Positions 56,513 through 64,000 of a DNA stretch of 64,000 nucleotides are shown here, piece after piece (position 1 is the first letter of the stretch; the number at the start of each line of letters is the position of its first letter). Where the stretch lies: assembly GCA_963663215.1 (NCBI GenBank), contig OY760140.1:1860001-1924000 (forward strand). Reading direction: 5' to 3'. The translations under genes were made by a program, and so were the position numbers. A model generated the notes under the pieces. The model worked only from the letters and a program-made list of their open reading frames with translations, searched no databases and was not told the origin of the DNA. Origin of the DNA: BJGV01 sp003230615. Its GTDB lineage: Bacteria > Pseudomonadota > Gammaproteobacteria > Burkholderiales > Nitrosomonadaceae.

Positions 56513-56740
56513 ATGAAAAGGCAAAATCGAGATGTATTTCTGCCAATCTTAATAGTATCCGTCATTGGATTGATTGCTTACGAGATTTTACTAGTGGGCT
56601 CATCCAAAATAATAATGTTACTAGGAATCCTCAGAACATTTTCGCTTTCATTCATTGTTTCCGCATGGGCAACGGGTCAACTGAACATAATACAATTTAT
56701 ACGGGTGTTGAAAGCTAATGATGGGAGAAAATCAGATTGA
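56513..56740 (+). CDS. small membrane protein, unknown
   Basis: The 75-residue product has a basic start (MKRQNRDVFLPILIVSVIGL) and about two hydrophobic segments, with a charged tail. No family is recognised and the ribosome binding site GGCAGGG upstream is only fair. It may be a real small gene. Confidence 0.45.
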   Translation: MKRQNRDVFLPILIVSVIGLIAYEILLVGSSKIIMLLGILRTFSLSFIVSAWATGQLNIIQFIRVLKANDGRKSD

Positions 56741-56776
56741 GCAGACAATATCGCTTCGATAGAACAACTGCCAAAG

Positions 56777-56954
56777 TAATACAACTACAGACGACCACAA
56801 GTATCACGATAAGTGTCTAATTCACTGATAGTCCTGTTGCTTAATCTGCAAGAGGACGCGGCGTCGAGATTCCATAACCCTGTGCAAAATCAATACTTAT
56901 TTCTCTTAGTTTTGCAATGGTTTCTTCATTTTCTACTAACTCTACGACAGTTTT
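56777..56954. repeat. 178-bp repeat, copy 1 (3' end of EAL gene)
   Basis: This segment matches 63609-63786 with about four mismatches in 178 bp. It covers the last 114 nt of the EAL-protein gene and about 64 nt of its 3' flank. Confidence 0.95.
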
Positions 56955-57632
56955 TATGCTGAACTCTTTTGCTGTTTTGTCTATTGATTTTACAGCTGCG
57001 AAATCAGCAGGATTATCAAGAATATTGAGGGTGATGCTGCAGTCAATTTTTAAGAAATCTATCCCGAAACCATGAATTCTGGCGAATAAAACTTGATCCT
57101 GACCGAAACCACTGATCGAAATATGACAGCCGCACATTTTAACTTGCTGCACAAATTGTGTAATCTCCGAGGATCTTAAGTTGAGTCCCGCGGCCGGTAT
57201 TTCAAAACCCAGGACAGCGCCTGATACGCCGTGTTTCAGCAAAGTCGTTTTCAAAAATTCCGGGAAGCCAGGGTCATTTATCGAATCATCCGATAGGTTA
57301 ATGAAAAAAATAGAATTCTTATACTTCCCATCCAGTGAGTATTGGCGAGAGATCCTATCTGTAGCATGTTCTACAACCCATCGGTCCAAATGCAACATGT
57401 GACCACATGTCTCGGCAAGTGGAAAAAACTCCCCTGGCAACATTATGCTTTTCTTATTTTCTATTAATCGAACCAGAATTTCATAGTGCTTAAATTCATG
57501 AGAATCAATGGCTATTGGCGCAATCAGTTGGGAGAACAAACAATATTCGTCATTTTCAATTGCATTTATAACCTGTTTTGCGTCCTCCGTTCTGGTCTTT
57601 TGGTTACGTTGAGCTCGATTTACAATTCCCAT
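56841..57632 (-). CDS. degenerate EAL-domain protein
   Basis: The 263-residue product is a single EAL domain, the fold that hydrolyses cyclic di-GMP. The fold is clear: YEILVRL at the start, FFINLSDDSI, DFLKID and AQGYGISTPRP. However, the metal-binding motifs are altered. HISISGFGQDQ replaces the DDFG loop and VVELVENEE replaces the usual E-G-V-E-x-E, while FEIP lacks the normal Glu. It is therefore probably not an active phosphodiesterase, but could bind c-di-GMP or a partner protein. No GGDEF partner is nearby. The gene's 3' end is duplicated at 63.6 kb. Confidence 0.8.
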   Translation of the reverse strand: MGIVNRAQRNQKTRTEDAKQVINAIENDEYCLFSQLIAPIAIDSHEFKHYEILVRLIENKKSIMLPGEFFPLAETCGHMLHLDRWVVEHATDRISRQYSLDGKYKNSIFFINLSDDSINDPGFPEFLKTTLLKHGVSGAVLGFEIPAAGLNLRSSEITQFVQQVKMCGCHISISGFGQDQVLFARIHGFGIDFLKIDCSITLNILDNPADFAAVKSIDKTAKEFSIKTVVELVENEETIAKLREISIDFAQGYGISTPRPLAD

Positions 57633-58199
57633 GATTTATCCGCGATTGACAATAAATTAGCTCTATCGATAGTAATCAGATAAAGACATGATTACTCCAT
57701 GCATATTAATGTTCCTGATGTATGAACATGCCATAAAAAATGAAAAAGGCCGGCATATTCTTGCAGATGATAGTATACCGGCACGCATCAACAACTTAAA
57801 ATAAAAAATTTACTCTAGATGAGGCGACTTGGTTATTCTATTGGAATAACTATGTTAAATAGGGGCAACTGAGAAAGCAATTGAAAGCTTGTATAGAAAT
57901 AAATTGGGCACAACCTGGATGTGTCTTAGGAGAAAAAAATATGTTGCAGGTATTTAAGAGAAAGAATTTAAATTGGACCAAGAGCTAGCGCATAATTATC
58001 TACACTGTGGTGGTTTATTGGGTTTGATGCTAATTGCTATCAGCATAGCAATTGCTTTGTTACCAAACATAAGAGAGTCATGCCTTGGAATTATGTAACT
58101 TTGGCATAACCGAACTAGTTTTGGGATTTCATAAATATATGTGAATTAATTTATCAGTATTTGTATAAAATTCATGTGCAACACTAAAAGGAGGTTGCC
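57633..58199. other. intergenic region with gene remnants
   Basis: On the plus strand, 57863-57952 reads GATEKAIESLYRNKLGTTWM then CLRRKKYVAGI and stop. This is like the end of the lipoprotein gene that begins at 63842 (its WATEKAVKSLH), so it is a decayed relative. Further on, the frame NYLHCGGLLGLMLIAISIAI encodes a hydrophobic stretch without a start codon. It contains a perfect 9-bp inverted repeat AATTGCTAT/ATAGCAATT at 58032-58053. GGAGG at 58191 is the ribosome binding site of the next gene. Confidence 0.45.
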
Positions 58200-58682
58200 A
58201 TGCAGGAACCAATCAAAAAAATCATTCTGGCTACCGATTTTTCAAGCGTTTCTAAAGATGCCAGTAATCGTGCCCTGTTTTTGGCTCGCGCCTATAAAGC
58301 AGAGCTCATAGTTTTGCACGTATTAGATGTAAATGCATGGAGTTTTCCGTCCTACTATTTTTTTACAGTAGAAGGTTTTGACAGGTTAGCTGAAAGCCAG
58401 GAACAAGTCCGGCAACAAGGAAAAGATGCCCTTAAAAAACTAGCGGACTCTTTGGACCTAGATGTTGAAACTATTTTCGCCGAAGGCGACCCCGGTCATG
58501 AGATTGTTCGTGTTGCTGAAGAACGTAAAGCCGATCTGATAGTCCTTGGAACACATGGTCACACTGGATGGAAGCGATTTACAATTGGAAGCGTTGTAGA
58601 GTTTGTCGTTAAACATGCCCATTGCGCCGTCTTTGCTATCAGACCTAATGAGAAACAGATAGAATCTAAGCCTTACACCTGA
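58200..58682 (+). CDS. universal stress protein, UspA family
   Basis: The 160-residue product has the Usp fold, with the N-terminal KKIILATDFSSVSKDASNRAL and the C-terminal nucleotide-binding motif GTHGHTGWKRFTIGS. That motif matches G-x2-G-x9-G-S exactly, so this is the ATP-binding subgroup. Usp proteins help cells survive starvation and stress. A strong GGAGG precedes the ATG. The gene is alone. Confidence 0.93.
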   Translation: MQEPIKKIILATDFSSVSKDASNRALFLARAYKAELIVLHVLDVNAWSFPSYYFFTVEGFDRLAESQEQVRQQGKDALKKLADSLDLDVETIFAEGDPGHEIVRVAEERKADLIVLGTHGHTGWKRFTIGSVVEFVVKHAHCAVFAIRPNEKQIESKPYT

Positions 58683-58789
58683 TAAGTAAAGAAATACATC
58701 ATCAACTTCACCGCCAGTTGTCAATGCATCAAGATCAAAGTTTACTTTCGGTTGGAAAGGGAAAAATCGTTCCTTAGTCAATTGGAGGA

Positions 58790-59692
58790 CTAATCGAACT
58801 TCAATTTCTTTATGTAAATTCCTGCGGCATCCCCAAGCACATCACGAAACATCCGGTCGGGATTGTCGAAGACGGCAAGGCTAATCCCTCGATCAACCGA
58901 GTGTGTGGCCAGCAAAGTTAGCATTGGTGTCGGCGGAAAATATAGCTCCTTGTACACGAGACGCAATCCCTCCTTCTCAATATGCAGTAGGCGTTCAAAG
59001 TACTGATTTGCAAGGCCTCTATTTCGGGCCAGCGCCGCTCCCTGCATCGCCACACGCAGCTTCTTCCACTGTTCGGGCGCCATTTCTTTTTTCCAGGCCA
59101 TGACTTGCCGGTGCATGACTTCGAGCTGACTCTTGGCCGCACCTGCAATGTTCGCCTTGATCATCGGTAGCATACGCCGCGTAAACGCGTACAAATCTTT
59201 AGTGTTAAATTTTTGCTGTTCAATCACGGTTTTGAGGAACCGCTTCGATAAGGTAAGTATGATCTTCTGCCGCTCGAGGTCCGCACCTTTTAGGTTAATT
59301 TGATCAATATTTTTTTCCACATGCCCCATCTTTTTGTAATAGCCACGTAGTTGCTGAAAGTGTTCTAAGTTGAGTATGCCGGCACTTGGAGGACCAAGCA
59401 TGAGATAGATCGCTACTGGAATGTGTGCAAATACTTTGAATGTATCGTACTCCGTAAGAACGATGTTGGTGGCGGTTTCGGTGTTGTTGTGGACAAGAAT
59501 AAGTTGTCCATTGCGGAGAAGAATGATAGGGCTATCGGTTGCAAGGTCGAGCTTTCTAGCGGCGGCATGGGCGCTGATGAAGGAATCGTTTAGATCGGCA
59601 AGTGCCGCATCAACCTGCTTATCAGGTTCTGCAGCGTAAACTTGGGCACCAAGCAAGACCATAACAAAATTAGCTAAGAAGATTCGTCTCAT
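58790..59692 (-). CDS. periplasmic protein of unknown function, 300 residues
   Basis: I do not recognise a family. The product begins with a signal peptide (MRRIFLANFVMVLLGAQVYA then AEPDKQ). It continues as a mostly helical, charged protein with HIPVAIYLMLGPPSAGIL, a Lys-rich central part and a helical EVMHRQVMAWKKEMAPEQWKKL. No Cys and no clear catalytic motif are visible. It is transcribed toward the stress-protein gene from the other strand and carries no operon partner. Confidence 0.7.
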   Translation of the reverse strand: MRRIFLANFVMVLLGAQVYAAEPDKQVDAALADLNDSFISAHAAARKLDLATDSPIILLRNGQLILVHNNTETATNIVLTEYDTFKVFAHIPVAIYLMLGPPSAGILNLEHFQQLRGYYKKMGHVEKNIDQINLKGADLERQKIILTLSKRFLKTVIEQQKFNTKDLYAFTRRMLPMIKANIAGAAKSQLEVMHRQVMAWKKEMAPEQWKKLRVAMQGAALARNRGLANQYFERLLHIEKEGLRLVYKELYFPPTPMLTLLATHSVDRGISLAVFDNPDRMFRDVLGDAAGIYIKKLKFD

Positions 59693-59833
59693 GCTCGTTC
59701 TCCAATGAAATAGATGGATCGCCTGCTAACTTGCGTGAGTATCTGATCTGGATCGAAAGCGGTCGCTTGTCCAATAAGAAAACAAGGATTTTTCAAGGAT
59801 TAATATTAGAAAGCAAGCAGTCAGTTGACATTT

Positions 59834-61218
59834 TCAACTCTTCGTCGCTAAACTTATTCTCATTTCAGAATGGTGTATACAGTTGCGAATATGGGTGGGT
59901 AGCGTTGCACTATTAGGATATTGTTTCCATGGTCTGTTACTTGGTAGGTTTTTTACTCTTTGCAAGTACTCTTCATCAAAAGTTTTTACAAATTCTCTAT
60001 TCTTGTGATTAGGGGCGTCATCTTGAAATTTTTGATGTAGTTTGGCATACAATTCATTGTGGTAATCAGTGCTCGGGATGTTAAATACGTTATAAGTTAC
60101 ACTGGCGTAAGTAGAAGGCCGTTTAGCTAGTTGTTCTATTTTGGTTATATCATGAGACTTTATGATCCGATAATTTCCACTCAGATCATTTTTATCAATC
60201 ATATAGTTTGAATGTGTTGCAAAGAAAGCAAAATTATTTCTATCATTTTTTGTTATCTTAATAAGTTCACTAAGTAAGCGTTCTTGTGCTAGTGGATGAA
60301 GATGCGTTTCTGGCTCATCAAGTAATAATATTGTATTAGAAAGTTCTTTGTTTGTATCCTGTGCTGAAATGGTTAGAAGAAATGAAACAAACAATTTAAA
60401 ACCATCACTTCTCTGGTCGGCCGTTTTCGCTTTACTGATAGTGCCAGTATCTTTCACATGAAAGTGAAATGCTCAATCTGTGATGAGAAAGGTAATTGTT
60501 ATAGGGTGATCAGGCCATACAGTTTTGATATGAGCTGTAACACTTTCTCCAAGTATCTTCTGCAAATGTTCAATCTCAGTTGAGTCACCTCGAATTTTGG
60601 ATATGCTCTCTTGCATATCTGTTATGCTGGCTAAAGAAAAACAATTTTTTAAAGGAATGGAGGTTTGTTCTGGTGCTGCAGAAAATTCTTCCAAAGGAAT
60701 GGGGTGCGAAATTAAAAATTTGGCGTCGGTTGTCCATAAAACTGAACGGTGTACAGCATTCAAAATGATTGAAGTTAGCTTTTCTTTAAGGAAGGTGTTT
60801 TCAGCGTTAGCATACGAATCTCTATTAGTATAGATAATTTTTTGTACGGGAAGAGTAGGGTTAGCTATAGAAAATGAGACACTCAGGATAACAATATTTC
60901 CTAAAATGTTGTTTATCCTTAATGATGAATCTGGGGATGTATTTTTTATGTCCAACAAATCACTTAAACATTCGATGTCTGCATTATTTAGCTGATAAAA
61001 AACAATATCTCGATATCTTTTGATTTTTCCTTAAAGTCCTTTGAGGTGGGCACTGCTACCCCTTCTTTTATTGCAAGCGCTCTTAATATACTTGATTTTC
61101 CGGCCTCATTTACTCCTACTAGTCCATAGGTAAAAGAACCGTCATCAAGAGGATTAAGCTCGAAGGAGAGATTTTCTATGCTTCTAAAATTTTTTATTTT
61201 AATTGACAGGAGTTTCAT
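59834..61218 (-). pseudogene. AAA ATPase (OLD/AAA_21-like), frameshift and internal stop
   Basis: The fragments assemble to one SMC-like ATPase of about 460 residues. The first part has MKLLSIKIKNFRSIENLSFE and Walker A GVNEAGKSSIL. The last has the signature ILLLDEPETHLHPLAQERLL (Walker B) and FFATHSNYMID. The frame shifts in GATATTG near 60995, where corrected text reads KDIEIVFYQLNNADIECLSD. An in-frame TGA follows ITFLITD at 60473-60475, with the frame resuming AFHFHVKDTGTISKAKTADQ. Two independent lesions make real inactivation likely. Relatives act in defence or DNA repair; no nuclease partner is present here. Confidence 0.8.
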
Positions 61219-62259
61219 AATATTTTTCTATATAAAACTTTTGCATTTTTATATTCTACTAATTTTATTTAACGAGACGAGAATAAGACAGATAACATAA
61301 TTACAAATGATGCCAGGTCAGCGTATTAAGCTGGCTACCAAAGCACAAAGGTAGCTGACACAACTCATTTGTCTTGAGAAAGAACGAATTATTCTGTCAT
61401 GCTCGCGTAATCTAAGGCATGATTAAAGCATCCTTTGTCTTTAATAGCTAATACTGTGGTAGTTCTGGGGTAACGTTGCCCACAGGCGAATTTACACAAA
61501 TTGTGGAATAGACTTCCAGGTTAAATTGGAGTCCAAATCATGTCGTGTTTACGACTATAGAGTGATCTGCCGCCTCCCATATTTTCAGAGGGGTAATGGA
61601 ATAAAATATTCTGCTCTGCTCTTCCTTGCAGTTGTATTCAGACAGTACAGGATTTACCTAATAGGGCTAAACAGGCTTATTCGTCCATTTTCCCAGAGTA
61701 GGGTAGATGCCTTTTCCATCGTAAATTTTATCAAACTTTTGGACCTCTTCTGATGTCCAAGGTTTATCACGCCTACGTTCATATCTTAGTGCAGATAGAG
61801 CGTCATACTTATACCGCATCCATGTATCTCCAGCGGCTGTTTTTCCCGGTTAAAGTTGACACATACATCTGCAACTGCATTTGGATATTAATAATAGTTG
61901 TAAAATTAAATTGTGAATGTATAACTACAATAAAATTTAAGCCTGGCCTAGTGCCGGGTTTTTTGTGCGTGTTTGTGTATATATGAATTTCCGTTTTTGA
62001 CACAAAGCGAACGTTCAATTTTTCTAAAAGGAGGCAGGAATCGAATAAATAGCCGAGATAATCCGTTCATATACAACTATCACGTTGGACTAAGGAAGTT
62101 ACCCCCATAGCTGCCGCCACGGGCCATCTGTTGAGCAACTAATAGTAGTAATTTCTCTTTCCGGGTTCAATCTGTCTTGCCCATTGGCCTGCCGTATAAC
62201 CAAAGTTGCATGTATGATGGCGTACTTGTTGAGGCGTGCGATTTAGGCGCACGCGATCA
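61219..62259. other. non-coding region with decayed fragments
   Basis: No intact gene is found in 1041 bases. On the minus strand a 50-residue frame at 61667-61819 (MRYKYDALSALRYERRRDKP, then WTSEEVQKFDKIYDG) reads like protein but is not recognised. Next to it, at 61530-61660, the minus strand gives LSEYNCKEEQSRIF, similar to the surface-adhesin-E signature EYDCKKG. Near 62110-62230 the minus strand holds another short protein-like frame. Together these look like decayed cargo. Confidence 0.4.
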
Positions 62260-63377
62260 TCAAGTATCGCCAGAGACAGCTGGATAGTTGATGAGATCCC
62301 CAAGAGTCATGGGAGTTGACAGCAGGGAAGAGTGAGGCGAGTAGCCGTTCTTCCACGCCTCTGGGTGAATAAAATCACGGGCTATATTAATGTTTAGAAA
62401 GTATCGCGGTTTGTTCGATCTGTTGTCAGGCCCAGCGTGGAGGATATCGCTCCGGTAGATGATGATAGTGCCTTTTTTGGACATGTTTGGATCAAGCGAT
62501 ACGCTGCCGCTGCTTCCTTGCCGAATTGGGCTAGCCTGATCAGAGTGCGCGGTCCGAATTTATAGGCGTTGAATACTGGGTTTGGACTCTTAATCAGGAA
62601 ATAATAGAGGTTGGGTTGGTGCTCATCGATTTTTTTTGAGAAGACCCGGTCATAGAATTCCTCCGACGAAATCATGGGCTTCCTGGACTTCCATAAGTTT
62701 ATAACCTTTCGTAGGTTATAGCGCATGATGCGCATGTTGCATTGAAGTTGGAAAAGCCGCATAAAAAGATCGCCTTTTCCTCCGTGCTCGCGGTGAAAAC
62801 CGATATATGGGTGAGTTTCTGTAGCGAGTATTGTTCCACCTTGTTCTTGCGAGACATCATCCAAGGCAGCAAATACGCACAAAACGTCGGCTGGGTCGCG
62901 ATGTAGATACTGGTGGGAAGATCCAGCGTAGCTCGTTAATGTCAACATCTCCAGGACGGCCCATAGTGAACTGCAGTACTCTGTCAGTACACGCTCTGCC
63001 CGGCGGGCAAGCAGGGAGAAGGTACGGAGAACTGGCTTGGTAGTTGGTAGCGGGCAGAAGTCGCGTCGCCCATAGTGGATATCAGTCTGACTAGCAAATG
63101 CTGAGTGTTCACGATCCCGGTCGACAAGAGCGGCTTGAACTACTTCCATCCCTGTAGCGCACTCTTCATTTGATAAGAAATTCTGTACGATTGCAAAACC
63201 GTCTCTATCGATATGTTCGCACACTTGCTGTGCGCATCTCGGAGTCAATTGGCCGTTAGCGTCAAGGTCGGCTGCTACTTCGAATGCTGAGGTATCGTAT
63301 GAAACATCGAGCGCATGGATATTTGGAAACATGCCAATGTTAGTCTCATCATACGATGGGTTTTCGTTAAAGGTCAT
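62260..63377 (-). pseudogene. phytanoyl-CoA dioxygenase (PhyH) family, one frameshift
   Basis: The product would be a non-haem Fe(II)/2-oxoglutarate oxygenase of about 370 residues. The upstream part has DGFAIVQNFLSNEECATGME and the iron-binding HxD in QYLHRDPADVLCVFAALDD. The downstream part supplies the distal His in YRSDILHAGPD and the 2-oxoglutarate Arg in NKPRYFLNI. The frame is lost near 62515, where the text turns to KEAAAAYRLIQTC; a one-base correction gives GSSGSVSLDPNMSKKGT and rejoins. The substrate is unknown. The lesion may be decay or a sequence error. Confidence 0.78.
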
Positions 63378-63841
63378 GAAAATCTTTGCTTGATTTGAGC
63401 CTCTTTACAAGAAAGCCCGGGGCTTGAGAAATTAACAATTTAATTACACTCACTCCATCCGCACCTTTAAGTGACAGTTTCGTGTTGTGTCGTACTACTC
63501 GCCCATCCGAGATTCCATAGATGACTACTATATATTGCAGTGGATACTAGCATAGCCACCGTATATTGTATCAACATTTAATTTGTGCCTATAAACGGCC
63601 TAGCCAATTAATACAGCTATAGACAACCACAAGTATCACGATAAGTGTCTAATTCACTGATAGTCCTGTTGCTTAATCTGCAAGAGGACGCGGCGTCGAG
63701 ATTCCATAACCCTGTGCAAAATCAATACTTATTTCTCTTAGTTTTGCAATGGTTTCTTCATTTTCTACTAATTCTACGACAGTTTTGTAGTAATGGTACA
63801 CCGTAGATATAATTCCTCTGTAATATAAACAGGAATAAAAG
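63378..63841. other. intergenic region with duplicated EAL 3' end
   Basis: The stretch holds no intact gene. Its main content is the second copy of the 178-bp repeat (63609-63786), with a truncated EAL reading frame. The repeat ends sharply at 63786 before GTAGTAATGG, which leads into the lipoprotein gene. Confidence 0.6.
63609..63786. repeat. 178-bp repeat, copy 2 (truncated EAL fragment)
   Basis: It matches 56777-56954 with about four mismatches and encodes the last 37 residues of the EAL protein on the minus strand (VVELVENEETIAKLREISID then FAQGYGISTPRPLAD). The rest of the gene is absent. Confidence 0.95.
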
Positions 63842-64000
63842 ATGAAAAAAGCTATCATATTTTTGTTGATCACAGTGTACGGATGTGCATCAACACCATA
63901 CAACGGGAAATATACTTTAAATGGAGAGGACGTTGACTACACTATAGAAAAAAAACAATGTCAAATATGGGCAACAGAGAAAGCAGTAAAGAGTTTACAC
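63842..64000 (+). CDS. small lipoprotein, partial at window end
   Basis: The frame is open to the window edge (53 codons). It starts MKKAIIFLLITVYGCASTPY, a signal peptide with lipobox-like VYGC, followed by NGKYTLNGEDVDYTIEKK and WATEKAVKSLH. The family is not recognised. A decayed relative lies at 57863-57952, also next to an EAL gene end. The ribosome binding site near 63830 (AGGAATAAAAG) is weak. Confidence 0.6.
   Translation, partial: MKKAIIFLLITVYGCASTPYNGKYTLNGEDVDYTIEKKQCQIWATEKAVKSLH

Noticed and set aside
59834..61218. Intact Gabija- or OLD-type defence system
   Set aside because: The ATPase is broken by a frameshift and a stop, and there is no UvrD-like helicase or TOPRIM partner next to it.
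52044..64000. A third copy of the tRNA-Arg att core to the right
   Set aside because: I searched by eye for the CCCAGGGCGCCA core and saw none, so the second element's right end is unplaced.
43397..64000. Insertion sequences
   Set aside because: No transposase with DDE or HUH motifs and no terminal inverted repeats with target duplications were recognised.

Overview
This window is chromosomal DNA of an ammonia-oxidising betaproteobacterium, most likely Nitrosomonas or a close relative. The evidence is a complete amoCAB-amoED-copCD cluster, the betaproteobacterial origin neighbourhood (parB-parA-rsmG-mnmG-mnmE-yidC-yidD-rnpA-rpmH, then dnaA-dnaN-gyrB), and moderate G+C. Species cannot be fixed from sequence reading alone.

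Layout. 0.4-1.7 kb: an MFS transporter. 1.9-9.5 kb (minus strand): ammonia monooxygenase with its accessory and copper genes, ending in a three-part CopD-cytochrome c-thioredoxin-like fusion and a His-rich periplasmic protein. 9.9-18.4 kb (minus): chromosome partitioning, tRNA modification and membrane insertion genes, with two parS palindromes at 14.3 kb. 18.4-24.1 kb: likely oriC, then dnaA, dnaN and gyrB (plus). 24.2-43.2 kb: an aminotransferase, glyA-nrdR-ribD, a RegBA-type redox two-component pair, the ribE-ribBX-ribH-nusB-thiL-pgpA-pncC run, recA-recX, an unusual alaS, trxB, an Smr protein and a periplasmic peroxiredoxin. 43.4-52.0 kb: a small island inserted in the 3' end of tRNA-Arg(CCT), carrying a polysaccharide deacetylase, two acetyltransferase-like genes, a broken mechanosensitive channel and a tyrosine integrase with a long C-terminal extension. 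52-64 kb: accessory DNA with several frameshifted genes, small membrane or periplasmic proteins, a degenerate EAL protein, a universal stress protein and a 178-bp duplication.

How the genes work together. AmoCAB oxidises ammonia at copper sites in the membrane and periplasm. AmoE, AmoD, CopC and CopD probably serve copper supply or enzyme assembly. The energy operon lies about 9 kb from dnaA, so it would replicate early. The Reg pair senses redox state; a near-perfect palindrome upstream of regB resembles a RegA site.

The most unusual object is alanyl-tRNA synthetase (38006-40948). A roughly 105-115-residue, A+T-rich in-frame insertion in its tRNA-recognition region has the D-(x)n-QxK pattern of Mrr-like PD-(D/E)XK nucleases, while the aminoacylation and editing motifs remain. 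A second notable point is the att architecture: two copies of the tRNA 3' end are each followed by a pair of octamers with 11-nt period, but the octamer differs between them, which suggests two elements with different integrases stacked at one tRNA.
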